A DNA stretch of 64,000 nucleotides, from positions 17,269,488-17,333,487 of the forward strand of contig CM039515.1 in the NCBI GenBank assembly GCA_022432975.1, in the 5' to 3' direction. The translations under genes and the position numbers were made by a program. The notes beneath the pieces were generated by a model. That model did no database searches, was not told where the DNA came from, and worked only from the letters and a program-made list of their open reading frames with translations. This DNA comes from Begonia masoniana. Lineage: Eukaryota > Streptophyta > Magnoliopsida > Cucurbitales > Begoniaceae. The first letter of the stretch is position 1; each line of letters opens with the position of its first letter. This document shows, in pieces, positions 45,377 through 58,133 of the stretch.

Positions 45377-47787
45377 TGTAACACCCGACATTTCGGCCAG
45401 GTGAATTTTTCTGACCATTCTCATTGTTACCCTTTATTTAACCTTTATGATTAAATTTAACGTTGAGGCAAATTCATTACAAGTTGAGTAAAACTAGGTT
45501 GAGTGGCAATTTTGTAATAAAGATTGAAGGATTAGGTATAAATAGAAAATGGAAACCTTAAATCTCATTTAAACCTCACTGCAGCCGACATTTCCTCTCG
45601 GCGACTCCCTTCTTCTCTGGAGCCTTTTTCCTCCCCAGCAACTGGTTTTTCAACCTCCACTCCGATAACCCGCATTCTAGGTAAGATTTTGACAATGTAG
45701 ATGCCGGGTAGTCATTTAGAACTCTGTTTTCAGTTGAACTTGTACTTTCGGGCTCTTCAATGGCTGAGTCAGTTGGTTATCGTTCTTTATCTTCATTTGG
45801 TAATGCCACCTTTAAATCGATTCTGGACCTTTTATATAACCGACCCCGTTTAATCGATAGCTATATCTAGCTGTTTCGGTTTTGGATTTCAGACTGCACA
45901 GAGAACCTTAGCTGTTAGATTCTAGGATGACTTTCGATTAGAACTTTTAGGACTTTATTTTAACTACTGTAATGTGAAATGTGTTAGGTGAAGAAGTTGA
46001 AGAGAAGGTGATTCAAGTTGCTAAGGAATCCAGGTAAGTGAATGTATTAAGTTTCCGGCCAATAGGGCCCTACATCAAAGGATTAAGTTAGATTTAGTGA
46101 ACATTGTCTGCTATATGTTTGATGAAATGTCGATGGATATGGTTCTGTTATTCTCATGTACTCCCCTGTCTTAGTTCGATGATTAAGTGCATTTATGTTA
46201 TGCATCATGTTTTACTTCTCAAGCATATGAAAATGTTTTGAAATATGTTTTCTCATGAATAAGGTAAGAAGATAAAACTTATGCAACGTGGTTAAGTGAG
46301 GGTTGGGGGTGGTTCGGCGTATGTCACAGTCCGCAGTAGGACATATGAATACGACCCGCAGTAGGGACCATGATCAAACTCACTGTCGAACCCCCTTTAC
46401 CGGCACAAATCCTCCCTTAAACCACATAATGTAATGAAGAATATGAATGATGAAAGGAATGATGAATATGAGCATGTCTACGAATGATGATTATGAACAA
46501 TGAATACGAGATACGATTATGAATGATGATTAAGATAAGTACATGAAAAGAAAAGACTTATGAGCATGTTTTTCTCCAAGTTATGCATTCATGAACTCAT
46601 AATAGTTTGCATTCCTTACTAAGCCTTAGGCTTACAGTTACACCTTATGATGTAGGTGAAGAAATATCAGGTGAGGAATTCAAAGTTGATGAAAATGTCT
46701 AAGCTAGGTTGCTGGAGGTGATCAGTGTGAAATCTGTGGCTGGATGGCGAATGGGGAATTCTGGTTAAAGCTCGTATAAGTTTTAATGAAGTTGTTAAGA
46801 AGCCAAGTCAAGTAGGTTCGGATTATTTAACAATTTGGGATTTTAGAAACTGCCTGTCTTAATTTCAGAGTCCGAAGATATAGCTATAGTTATCAAATGA
46901 ACTATTTTAATTAAGTCTTCCGCTGTGTGAGTTTGAATGAGTTCATGATTTATTCTGATGAGTTTTGGCCATTAAGATTTAAGTTATGAGGTTTACATTT
47001 ATCAAGATAGAAGTCTAAAAAAAAAGGGGGGATGTCTGATGCCGAGGGATGATGGAGGAAAAGTATTTGTCTTCCGGCTGACGTCATCGGCAGGAGGGTT
47101 GTGATGGGAGTCGGGTAAGTTTGACTTCCGGAGGACGTCATCGGAAGAGGAAGAGTATTTGTCTTCCGGCTGACGTCACCGGCAGATAAGGGGTATTTGC
47201 CATCGGCAGATGAGAGCCTCGCTTATGGTTCTCTCATCGGCAGACATGGGACGTATCATCGGCAGATGGTGAGTTAATCTGTCGGAAGATGTAGTTGTCT
47301 TAAGCCATCGGCAGATGACGACAATGTCTGTTATCTGGCGATCGGTATGAGTAGTGAGTTAAGTTACCGGAAGATGTGATGCCACGTCATCGGCAGATAT
47401 AGAGTATTTGCCATCGGCAGATGAGAGCATCGTCTATTGTTCTCTCATCGGCAGATGTAGGTGGCTTCCGTTGTATAATTGAACGGTGTTTTAATTGGTC
47501 ACACGAGTTGCACGTGACTGTCGGCAGATGCAAATATGTGTGCCTGCCGATAGATGTTTAATGAATCATGTGAGATGCACGTGCTGACCGGTAGAACAAC
47601 TAGATGTTTGTCGTTTAGCGATCGGCAGGAGTGAAAGCTAAACGCGGTTATTCAGCGAATTTAAGTTAAGATAAGATATGATATAAGTCTGAGAAAAAAA
47701 AAGTATACTACGATTACAGAGGTATAAAAGTACGGATAAGTTTAAAGGAAAGTCATGACACGTGACGATCCTCCTCGGGTCGTTACA
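45377..47787 (+). mobile_element. 3' LTR of A (2411 bp)
   Basis: Same length as the 5' LTR and nearly identical; one difference noted near 47673. It is followed by AAATA, then B leader. Confidence 0.93.
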
Positions 47788-47792
47788 AAATA

Positions 47793-49057
47793 AATTTCCA
47801 TGGCGTAGACTTATGGCCAATCATAGAGAAATTAGAAATGAACGGGATGTTGTAATCGATCGGATGATGGAGACGATGGAATAGTTGTCGCAAGCACCTA
47901 ATACAGCAGCCCAGGCAGCTACTACAACGAGCCAAGCAATTAATATGCAAGCTCAGATTTCTAATAGACCTCGACATGCTGACAGTAACTTTAACAGATT
48001 TTGAAAATTGGATCCTCCAATTTTTAATGAAAATTTGGCGGATACGACAACCGCAGATAATTGGATCGTGACTATCGAGAAGAATTTTGAGGATGCCAAG
48101 ATTTTTTAGGCAAAGAAAGTAGATTACCCGTCTTCTATGTTCCGGATGGAGGCACATTACTGGTGGAATTCTATAAAGGCAATGTATTAAGTCACCACCA
48201 TAACCTGGGAGAAATTTCAAGAGTTATTAAAGGAGAAGTATTTTACGGACTCCATGATGGATGCGAAGGCAGAAGAATTCATGGATCTCAAATAGACAAT
48301 GAGTATGATAGATTATTTGCACAAGTTTGAGCAACTATCTCGTTATGCCCTTCATATTACTAGTAATGAGACTATAAAGGTGAAAAGATTCGTCCAAGGA
48401 TTAAAAACGGAGATACTCAAGGACATCCATCTTATTACCTCTAAGAACTCTCTGTTTGCATTTGTGGTGGAGAAAACATTGTGTGCAGAGCAAGGAGAGA
48501 ATGACGTCATCAAGGCTCAGGAGTTTCAAAGAAGATATTGTCATGCAACTCAAACTGCAAGAAATAAAGCTCCGAAACAACAATGGGTTGTATCTAAGCG
48601 ACCTATAATCAGTACACCTACTGAAAGACCTTCCAAATATGTTAAAAGGGAGCCCACGACGATGTAATATATGCCTTTATGTCTATCATGCAAGAAGCTA
48701 CATTCTGGAGAGTGTCGCATTTAGGCCAATACTTGTTTTACGTACGATCAACATGGATATTTTACCAAAGACTGCCCCAAAAATAGCCAGAATCAACTAA
48801 TATCAGTCGCTCGAGTTTTCACCATGACTACGGAGGAAGCTGAAAAGAATGCAGATGTAATAACAGGTGTGCTTCTAATTTCTAAAGTACCTTCTTTGAA
48901 ATTAATTATTATGGGGCAACCCATTCTTTTATATCCCTTCCACATTCAAAGAAATTAAATAAGGCAATAGAACCTTTAGAGCATAAATTGGGAGTAGCAA
49001 CACCGTAGGGTACAATAATGCCTACCGACTCTATTACTCAAAAATGTAAAGTTCATA
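47793..49057 (+). pseudogene. B gag and start of protease, decayed
   Basis: A gag domain is seen in one main frame with several stops: NREIRNERD-like start (about 47820), PPIFNENLADTTTADNW (about 48015), AHYWWNSIKAMY then a stop, EEFMDLK then a stop, and an open part 48299-48667 (MIDYLHKFEQLSRYA, VKRFVQGLK). After a stop at 48665 a degraded zinc knuckle follows: CLSCKKLHSGEC, then CFTYDQHGYFTKDC. The protease start is hardly readable. The gene is cut at 49057 by element C. No intact start codon is seen: the first ATG is followed by TAG. Confidence 0.85.
49053..49057. repeat. Target duplication of C, left copy (TCATA)
   Basis: The right copy at 58134-58138 is TGATA, with one change. Counting only one copy keeps the B protease frame continuous across the insertion. 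Confidence 0.75.
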
Positions 49058-51172
49058 TGTAACGCCCCAAATTAAACAACTCGGTTCGCTATTCACACTC
49101 ACTAAACTGAAATAGGAAATTCTGAAAAATTTAAAACTTTATCCATCGATATAAAACATTGTAATTTAAACGATTAAAATATTTTAGCGGAAGACATTTA
49201 CGTGAAACAGAGTCATTATGAAAACAAACTAACAAATCTTTAAATATAAAATCGTTCGAAACATCTCTGCGACAACTACAGCCAATTCAACTCTACTGGG
49301 CGATCTGGCGCCGACAGAGTCTGTCATCCACAATCTTGGATGACGTATTCGTCTACGACTCTGGACGACGAACTCTGGATAAGCGACTTTAGACGACGCG
49401 ACTCTAGACAACAACCTGCCACGACTTTGGACGATGTTCTCGTCCACGACTACATTGATTTATCGTCTACGGATTCTCGTCCACAGATCACGTGACTTTA
49501 TTGTCTCTAGTCCACGTGACTTCATTGTCCACGGGTTACATAAATTTATCGTCCACAGACTTACTTAAATTTGTCGTCCACAGACCACGTGACTATATCG
49601 TCTCTAGTCCACGTGACTTTATTGAACCCCAGCTTTGGACCACAACTTTGGACGACTAATTTCACCTACAGTTCGGACGACTATTCTTGTCCACAAAAGG
49701 TCCTTACAACTTTGGACGACTATTCGTCCATACAACTCTGGACCAAAATACCATTCTTCCACACACACAGAATGGGCCACTATTCCTATGACAGAAACAT
49801 AACTCAACCAATTATACACTAATCGGTAGACAATTCTGACTACTAAGAGGACTTATAATTTTGATAGCAACCATTCAAGACAACTTAAATCCATACTTAC
49901 TCAAATTCCAGAGAAAGCTATAGCTAGAACCAACCATGTTTCATTATCAGAATAATTTCAAAAAAACTTATCAAAACATTAAAACCACCGCTGTCATTAA
50001 AATTCTCAGCACACATTAGCTAAACATTTTTCCAGTAAGTTCCACACATACTACCATTGGTTAAACCGTCTCATCAGTGTACCAGATCGTGGTATGGATG
50101 CGCTACACCAACTGCACCTATTCTTCATTATACTCAGAGAATTCACTTGTACTCACCTCAGCACCTACATCACAAAACTCATCTATTAGCCTAATACTAA
50201 ATAAGTAGAGCAATAATGAAATTAAATGCTAAAACATAAATCCTATTCATGCTGTTTCTACTCTCATAGTTTATATTGTATTTATGTTCGTTCCATATTT
50301 ATCCTCCTGTTTGATGGGAAGCGGATCAATTTTCCCAAAGCATGCATCCTCTGACTCGATTAAAGGGCAGATTAGTTCCCTTAATAGTTGTTCTTGATCC
50401 CCCTGTTCGATGGGAAGTAGATCATTTTTTCTAAAGTATAAATATCATATGTCTCGATTAAGGGGTGGATTAATTCCCTTAATAGTTAATCTGATTCAAT
50501 TTGCTCATGCCTTACTATGCTATTATATATGTAAATGCATTTTCGTATTCTTTCAAAAACATGATACATGTCAAATAAAAAATCATACAAACATACATAT
50601 ATCCTACTGTTTCGTGATGTAGGCCCGAAGGCACACACATACTCGACTTACCTGGCTTCCTGAGGGATTTTTTTTTTTTTGTTGTAAGCTACTTCGAGAG
50701 TTTGCTCACCTAAAATCATTAACACAGCATTAATTCAATCTTCACTAAGCTTCATTCTAAACTATCCAGAAATCTAATGAAAGCTAGTTAGAAAATTCTG
50801 TTTTCAAAACCCGAATCCAACTCTCACTCACAGCACTCTCAAAACACGCATTTACAATCCCTCTGCTATCTAACCACTAAAACAGCAAGAAAACGAAGAA
50901 AAAACTCACCTAGGTTGGAGAAATCGGGAAGGAAGTCACCGGGAGAGAAGTCGGCAGAGCACCGAATAAGGGAGAGAAGTAATGTGGCGGTTACTAAGCA
51001 TTAATCACAAAACTCATTCCCTTAAATACGTTATCCACTAATAAATCCTCAATTACAATTGTGCTCTTGCCTAGTCACGCTTTAACCTAACCACTATTTC
51101 TCTCAATTTCTTCCATAAAACGTACATCATTAGTTGATAAAATAAATTGGTTCAATAGAACTAGGTGTTACA
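49058..51172 (-). mobile_element. 3' LTR of C (2115 bp)
   Basis: On the minus strand it starts TGTAACACCTAGTTC at 51172 and ends TTGGGGCGTTACA at 49058. It holds the TTTGGACGAC/CGTCCAC array (about 49300-49745), two copies of the hairpin-rich block shared with E (about 50310-50490) and a poly-T run near 50670. Confidence 0.9.
49300..49745. repeat. TTTGGACGAC / TCGTCCAC motif array in the C 3' LTR
   Basis: Short words with core GGACGA or its complement occur many times in both orientations. Some are joined to CCACGTGAC, which holds a G-box-like CACGTG. The matching array in the 5' LTR (about 56205-56710) has extra units. Confidence 0.88.
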
Positions 51173-51188
51173 ATCTACCCTCCTTAAA
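51173..51188 (-). other. Polypurine tract of C
   Basis: On the minus strand TTTAAGGAGGGTAGAT directly precedes the 3' LTR, as in E. Confidence 0.85.
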
Positions 51189-51207
51189 AGAATTTTGTCC
51201 TCAAAAT

Positions 51208-54199
51208 TTAGCACCTAAACAATTCTGGATGCTGGTCCATCATGTCCTGCTGGCGTTCCCAAGTTGCCTCCCTACGTTTTGGTTATGCCATAAGACTTTC
51301 ACTAGTGGAACCTCTTTGTTGCGTAACACTTTCACTGCATAGTCTAGGATCTCCACTAGTTTCTCCTCATAGGTAAGAGTAGGATGAATTTCAATATTCT
51401 GCTGTTCCACAACCTGAGATGGATTCCGCATACACTTCTTCAGCATAGAAACATGGAACACATTATTCCTTCCATAGAGACTGGTAACTGTAACCGATAA
51501 GCTGACTTCTCAATCCTCTTCAAGATTGAGAATGACCCGATATATCTGGGATTCAACTTGCCTCTCTACTCAAATCTCACAACTCCTTTGAACGGTGAAA
51601 CTTTAAGAAAAACTTCATCACCAACTTCAAATTCCAATTCCCTACATCTTCTATCGGCATAGCTTTTCTGCCGGCTTTGAGCTTTCAAGATTCGCTGTCG
51701 GATGAGGGCAATCTTCTCTACTGTCTGTTGCACGATATCACGACCAATCAAATGTGCTTCTCCAACTTCATCCCAGTACAATGGAGATCTGCACCTTTGC
51801 CAATATAATGCCTCATACGGTACCATACCTATTGTCGCCTGAAAACTGTTGTTATAAGAAAATTCCACCAACGATAGGTACTTACTCCAAGAACCCTGGA
51901 ATTCTAATATGCATGCTCGAAGCATGTCCTCTAATGTTTGAATAGTCCTCTACGATTGTCCGTCTGTTTGAGGGTGAAAAGTCGTACAAAAATTAAGTTG
52001 CGTACCCATAGCCTTGCGTAGACTCTTCCAGAACTTTGATGTAAACCTAGAATCTCGGTCTGATACTATTGTGATTGGAACTCTATGCAATCATACAATC
52101 TCATGCACATTCAGCTCAGCGAGCTGATCCATGAGTATGTCATCTTCATCGGCAGGAACTTTGATGTAAACCTAAAATCTCGGTCTGATACTATTGTGAT
52201 TGGAACTCCATGCAATCGTACAATCTCATGCACATACAGCTCAGCGAGCTGATCCATAGAGTATGTCATCTTCATCGGCAGGAAATGGGCAGATTTAGTT
52301 AGACAATCAACTATCACCCATATTCCATCATGACCCCTTACTATCTGAGGTAATCCCACAACAAAATCCATCGTTATTTGTTCCCATTTCTATTCGGGAA
52401 GTGGTAACAGTTGCAATGTTCCTGAAGGTCTCTGATGTTCAGCTTTTATCTGTTGACAAGTCAAACACGATCCTACGTACTCCGCCACACTTCCTTTCAT
52501 ATTTGGCCACCAATAATGTTGTCTAAGGTCTCTGTACATTTTCGTACTTCCAAGATGAACAGAGAATCTAGAAGAATGAGCTTCCGAAAGTATCTCTTTT
52601 TGAAGTTCTTCATTAGCCGGAACAAACCATCTATTCTGAAATTTAAGAATTCCGTCGTCAGAATAGTTGAAATCTAATTTGTCAGTAGAATCCATGCTTA
52701 ACTTGTACTTGTTGCACTCAACATCATTCACCTGAACTTCCTTTATTCTCTCCAGAATAGTAAGCTTCAAGGATATAGCAGAAAGCAAAGCTGACACGCT
52801 GGACACTGCTTCCAGATTGAATCTTTGGAATTCTGACTCCAAAGCTAACGGCATGTCAAGAATCATTGCCAAGGTTGGCGTTGTCAGTCTACTCAACGCA
52901 TCAACCACTACATTCACATTGTCGGGGTGGTATTTGATCTCAAAATCGTAGTCCTTAACAAACTCTAACCACCGACGTTGCCTCATGTTTAACTCTTTCT
53001 GAGTGAAAATATATTTCAGACTTTTATGAACTGAAAATATTTCACAAGGTTGTCAATATAAGTAATGCCTCCAAATTTTCAAAGCAAAAACCACCGCAGC
53101 TAACTCCAAGTCGTGTGTAGGATAATTCTTCTCATGCGTTTTCATCTGTCTAGAAGCATAAGCTATCACCTTTCCATCTTCCATCAACACACAGCCAAGA
53201 CCAACTTTAGAAGCATCACAATAAATGCTACACTTTCCATTCTCAACAGGAAGTATTAATATTGGGGCATTAGACAATCTCTGTTTCAAAGTCTGAAAAC
53301 TGTACTCACATTCTTCAGTCCATACATACTTCATGTTTTTCCTTGTTAACTGAGTGAGGGGTGTCGTAATCTTCAAGAATCATTCAATAAATTTTCTGTA
53401 ATATCCTGCTAATCCATGGAAATTCTGAATATCTGTAACATTCATCGGTTGGAGTCATTCCTTGACTGCTTGAACCTTGGCTGGATCGACAGATATCCCA
53501 TCTCCCGAGATAACGTGACCAAGAAGTGAACTTGGTCCAACTAAAACTCACACTTGGAAAACTTGGCATAAAGTTGGTGCTGCTTTAGTACTTCTAACAC
53601 CAAGTTCAGATGCTTTGCATGCTCATCCTTAGTACGTGAATAGATTAAAATATCATCAATAAACACTATGACAAATTTATCTAAATACTCGTAAAACACC
53701 CTATTCATAAAATCCATGAAGGCTGCTGGTGCATTTGTCAATCCAAAAGACATTACCAAAAACTCATAATGTCCATACCTCGTGCGACAGGCGGTCTTTG
53801 GGATATCTTCATATTTGACTTTCAATTGGTAATAACCGGACCTTAGGTCAATCTTAGAGAAGACTCGCGCACCATGGAGTTAGTCGAATAAATCATCAAT
53901 CCTTGGTAGTGGATACTTGTTTTTGATAGTTAACTTATTCAATTCCCGATAATCAACGCACATACGCAATGATCCATCCTTCTTCTTAACAAAAAGGACT
54001 GGTGCACCTTAAGGTAAAAAGCTAGGGCATATGAATCCTTTTTCCAACAGTTCCTCCAACTGTGTCTTTAACTCTCTAAGCTCTGTTGGTGCTAATCTAT
54101 ATGGATGCTTAGATACAGGCTCGGCGCCTGGGTAAACATCTATAACGAACCCGATTTCCCTATCTGGTGGCAAACCAGGAAGTTCAACTAGAAATACTT
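51208..54199 (-). pseudogene. C RT-RNase H-integrase-chromodomain, broken
   Basis: Minus strand. RT is seen from about 54150 to 53541 with a TAA stop in place of Trp after SFLP, then [20 protein letters not shown] and [15 protein letters not shown]. RNase H is at 53376-53053 ([24 protein letters not shown]). The integrase zinc part is at 52986-52390 ([21 protein letters not shown]), and the core at 52371-51900 ([20 protein letters not shown]) carries a tandem duplication. The C-terminal part is at 51925-51208 (FKVSPFKGVVRF-like words, EEKLVEILD, KEVPLVKVLW). At least four frameshifts or stops are present. Related closely to E. Confidence 0.88.
52031..52282. repeat. 125-bp tandem duplication in the C integrase core
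   Basis: GAACTTTGATGTAAACCTAG starts at 52031 and again, with one change, at 52156. The second copy runs to about 52282. The word TATGTCATCTTCATCGGCAG ends each copy. The duplication repeats the MKMTYS to [11 protein letters not shown] part of the integrase and shifts the frame (125 is not a multiple of 3). Confidence 0.88.
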
Positions 54200-55783
54200 C
54201 TGGGAAGTCTTGGACAACTAAGACATTTTGAAGACTCGCTCCTCCTACAAACTGTGTCTATAACACAGGCCAAAAAGCATAAATACTCCCCGCATGGAGA
54301 AGGCCTAGCGTTGATAGGAGTCATAACAGACATCCTCTTACCCTTCTTCAAAGCTTGAAAAGTGTGTTTCAAACCACCAGGAGGTTGAAAACTGACTATA
54401 CCAGACCTACAATCGATTGTGGCATAATGTTTGAACAGCCAGTCCATTCCCAGGATTATAACAAATCCCAAAATCTCCATGATAATGAGATCAGCAGGTA
54501 GATTCATGCTTCCCACTGACACCACACTATCAAGCATCACTTGGTTATAGTGCAAGCATTCACTGGAAGGTAACACGACATTAAACACGTGCTCAATTGA
54601 CGTAGGCCGTACATCCAACTTGACGGCAAACGCAGATGCTATAAAAGAATGTGTTGTACCAGAATCTATTAAAATAAAAGTAGGCATAGAGTTGATCAAT
54701 ATAGTACCTGACACTACAGCGGGCTGGTTATCGTCACCCGTCTCTATCATGGAGAATATCCTCGGCTTCAACTTAGCAGGGTCACTCTTTAAAGCTAGAC
54801 AATCCCTGTTAACATGGCCAACTTTATTACAGTTGTAGCATCGAATGACTCTGGACTTCGGGCAATCCTTGAACGCGTGTCTGATCTCCTCACAATTGAA
54901 GCACTTCCCCGAACTAAGTTTGCACTCTCCCGGGTGATATCTCAAGCATTTCGGGCATTGAGGAAATCTCTTGGTGTCTTGCACTTTCTTCTCTCTTCCC
55001 TGAATGCCTTGGCCTTCACTGGGCCTCTTCATCCCTCATTGTTGGTGCGGCTGAATGAACTGGAGCTTCTCTTGGTTCAATACACTTCATTTTTGCTTCT
55101 TCCACTTCCAATGTCGTGGACACAACTTCACTGTAAGACAAACCTTTAATACCAGAAATCTTGACCCCTCTGTAAATCTCTGGCTTTAGTTCATGCACAA
55201 ATTGAAAAACTTTATCTTCATTCCTGTGTACGAGGTGTCTAGCAAACCTAGATAGGGACTTAAATTGTCTGTTGTACTCAGACACGGACCCCGTCTGTTT
55301 CAATTGCAGAAACTCCACTTTCTTTGAAGTCTGGACAGTGCTGTTAAAGTGTTTTTCATAGAAAGCTTCCTTGAATTGCGCCCAAGACATTGCCAGGACA
55401 TCAGTGGTGGTCTCCATCATTTCCCACCAAAGCTGAGCATCACTGGCCAAATGAAACGTTGCCAAAGTGACTTTGTCTCTTTCTCCAATATTGACATATT
55501 TGAACATACTCTCAATCTTCTTAAGCCATTCCTCGGCAACAATCGGGTTGGATGACTGTCCATCAAACGTGGGCGGCTGTAATCTCCGGAATCTGTCTCC
55601 CGATTGCTCATTGCTGGAACTTGAGTTGGCACTCTCTTGCGCGTCTCGGTTCAATAGTAGTCCTAATTGATCGGACTGCTGACGCACTAAATCTGTCAGC
55701 TGCCTAATCACACTAGGATCCTCCACACTTCTCGAATTTGGTATCTCTCTCGGTACTCTTGGTCTATCTAGTTGTCTAGCCAT
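54200..55783 (-). pseudogene. C gag and aspartic protease, frameshifted
   Basis: Minus strand, start ATG at 55783 (MARQLDRPRVPRE). The gag domain spans about residues 50-230 (PPTFDGQ, AQLWWEMME, FLQLKQTGSVSEYNRQF). A frameshift near 55020-55030 moves to the next frame, with two zinc knuckles (CFNCEEIRHAFKDC, in which the Gly before His is replaced by Arg, and CYNCNKVGHVNRDC) and a protease whose motif reads LIDSGTTHSFIA (Thr for the usual Ala). ILGMDWL follows. A second frameshift near 54230 cuts the link to RT. The copy is more decayed than A and about as decayed as E. Confidence 0.88.
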
Positions 55784-55923
55784 TTTGCTATATTCCTAGA
55801 CAAGGTTAATTACTCTCATAAATATCTAATAACTAAGGTTAACATAAACACTTACAGTTGCTGGAGTACTCCCACGCGACGATCAGCACTGATGAGTAAT
55901 CTTCTGAACGGTTTAACCAAATG

Positions 55924-55935
55924 TCTCTGATACCA
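55924..55935 (-). other. Primer binding site of C
   Basis: On the minus strand TGGTATCAGAGA follows the 5' LTR by three bases, identical to E. Confidence 0.85.
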
Positions 55936-55938
55936 TAC

Positions 55939-58133
55939 TGTAACACCCCAAATTAAACAACCCGATTCGCTACTCACACTCACTAAACTGAACTAGGAAA
56001 TTCTGAAAAATTTAAAACTTTATCCATCGATATAAAACATTGTCATTTAAATGATTAAAATATTTTAGCGGAAGACATTTACGTGAAACAGAGTCATTAC
56101 GAAAACAAACTAACAAATCTTTAAATATAAAATCGTTCGAAACATCTCTGCGACAACTACAGCCAGTTCAACTCTACTGGGCGATCTGGCACCCACAGAG
56201 TCTGTCATCCACAACCTTGGACGACGTATTCGTCTACGACTCTAGACAACGAACTCTGGATAAGCGACTTTAGACGACGCGACTCTGGACGACAACCCGC
56301 CACGACTTTAGACGATGTTCTCGTCCACGACTACATAGATTTATCGTCTACGGATTCTCGTCCACAGACTTACTTAAATTTTTCGTCCACAGTTCACATG
56401 ACTTTATCGTCCCCAGTCCACGTGACTTCATCGTCCACAGACTTACTTAAATTTGTCGTCCACAGACCACGTGACTATATCGCCCCCAGTCCACGTGACT
56501 TTATTGACCCCAGCTTTGGACCACAACTTTGGACGACTAATTTCACCTACAGTTCGGACGACTATTCTTGTCCACAAAATGGACGACAGTTTTCACTTAC
56601 GACTTTGGACGACTATTTTCACCTACAGTTTGGACGACTATTCTTGTCCACATAATGGACCACTGTTTTCACTTACAACTTTGGACGACTATTCGTCCAT
56701 ACAACTCTGGACCAAAATACCATTCTTCCACACACAGAATGGGCCACTATTCCTATGACAGAAACATAACTCAACCAGTTATACACTAATCGGTGGACAA
56801 TTCTTACTACTAAGAGGACTTATAATTTTGACAGCAACCATTCAAGACAACTTAAATTCATACTTACTCAGATTCCAGAAAAAGCTACAGCTAGAACCAA
56901 CCATGTTTCATTATCAGAATAATTTTAAAAAACTTATCAAAACATTAAAACGACCGCTGTCATTAAAATTCTCAGCACACATTAGCTAAACATTTGTCTA
57001 GTAAGTTCCACACATACTACCATTGGTTAAACCGCCTCATCAGTGCACCAAATCGTGGCATGAATGCGCTCCACCAACTACGCCTATTCTTCATTATACT
57101 CAGAGAATTCACTTGTAGTCACCTCAGCACCTACATCACAAACTCATCTATTAGCCTAGTGCTAAATAAGTAGAGCAATAATGAAATGAAATGTTGAAAC
57201 ATAAACCCTATTCATGTTGTTTCTACTCTCATAGTTTATGTTGTATTTATGTTCGTTCCCTATTGATCCCTCTGTTCGATGGGAAGCGGATCAATTTTCT
57301 CAAAGCATGCATCCTCTGACTCGATTAAGGGGCGGATTAGTTCCCTTAATAGCTGTTCTTGATCCCCCTGTTCGATGGGAAGTAGATCATTTTTCCCAAA
57401 GTATAAATATCCACTGTCTCGATTAAGGGGCGGATTAATTCCCTTAATAGTTAATTTGATTCAATCTGCTCATGCCTTACCATGCTACTATATATGTAAA
57501 TGCATTTTCGTATTCTTTCAAAAACATGATACATGCTAAACTAAAAATCATACAAACATACATATATCCTACTGTTTTCTGATGTAGGCCCGAACGCACA
57601 CACATACTCTAGTTACCTGGCTTCCTGAGGGATTTATTTTTGTTGTAAGCTACTTCGAGAGTTTGCTCACCTAAAATCATTAACACAGCATCAATTCAAT
57701 TTTCACTAAGATTCATTCTAAACTATCCAGAAATCTAAGGAAAGCTAGTTAAAAAATTCTGTTCTCAAAACCCGAATCTAACTCTCACTCATAGCACTCT
57801 CAAAACACGCATTTACAATCCCTCTGCTATCTAACCACTAAAACAGCAAGAAAACGAAGCAAAAACTCACCTAGATTGGAGAAATCGGGAAGGAAGTCGA
57901 TGGGAGAGAAGTCGGCAGAGCACCGAATAAGGGAGAGAAGTAATGTGGCGGCTACTAAGCATTAATCACAGAACCCTTTTCCTTAAATACGTTATCCACT
58001 AATAAATCATCAATTACAATTGTGCTCTTGTCTAGTCACGCTTTAACCTAACCACTATTTCTCTCAATTTCTTCCATAAAATGTACACCATTAGTTGATA
58101 AAATAAATTAATTCAATAGAACCAGGTGTTACA
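55939..58133 (-). mobile_element. 5' LTR of C (2195 bp)
   Basis: On the minus strand it starts TGTAACACCTGGTTC at 58133. The donor-like GCCAGGTAACTAGAG (about 57610) is mutated relative to E. The acceptor block TGTGATGTAGGTGCTGAG is at about 57120-57137. Its motif array is about 80 bp longer than in the 3' LTR. Confidence 0.9.
56205..56710. repeat. TTTGGACGAC / TCGTCCAC motif array in the C 5' LTR
   Basis: Same words as at 49300-49745, with additional ACTTTGGACGACTATT and TTGTCCACA units near 56570-56660. It accounts for most of the LTR length difference. Confidence 0.88.

Larger units (their letters stand above)
38344..47787 (+). mobile_element. Ty3/gypsy element 'A' (Tekay-like), full length and very young
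   Basis: It is 9444 bp with two LTRs of 2411 bp each, primer site, gag-pol and polypurine tract, flanked by AAATA. Reading the two LTRs side by side I found one difference (G at about 40640 against A at about 47673, in AGTTAAGATRAGATATG). gag-pol is open except for a one-base frameshift near 43080. This is the most recent insertion in the nest. Confidence 0.95.
49058..58133 (-). mobile_element. Ty3/gypsy element 'C' (Tekay-like), complete but mutated
   Basis: Minus strand: 5' LTR 55939-58133, gag-pol 55783 down to 51208, 3' LTR 49058-51172. Related to E in LTR and protein. gag-pol carries several frameshifts and stops plus a 125-bp tandem duplication in integrase. The LTRs differ in length (2195 and 2115 bp). 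Confidence 0.92.
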
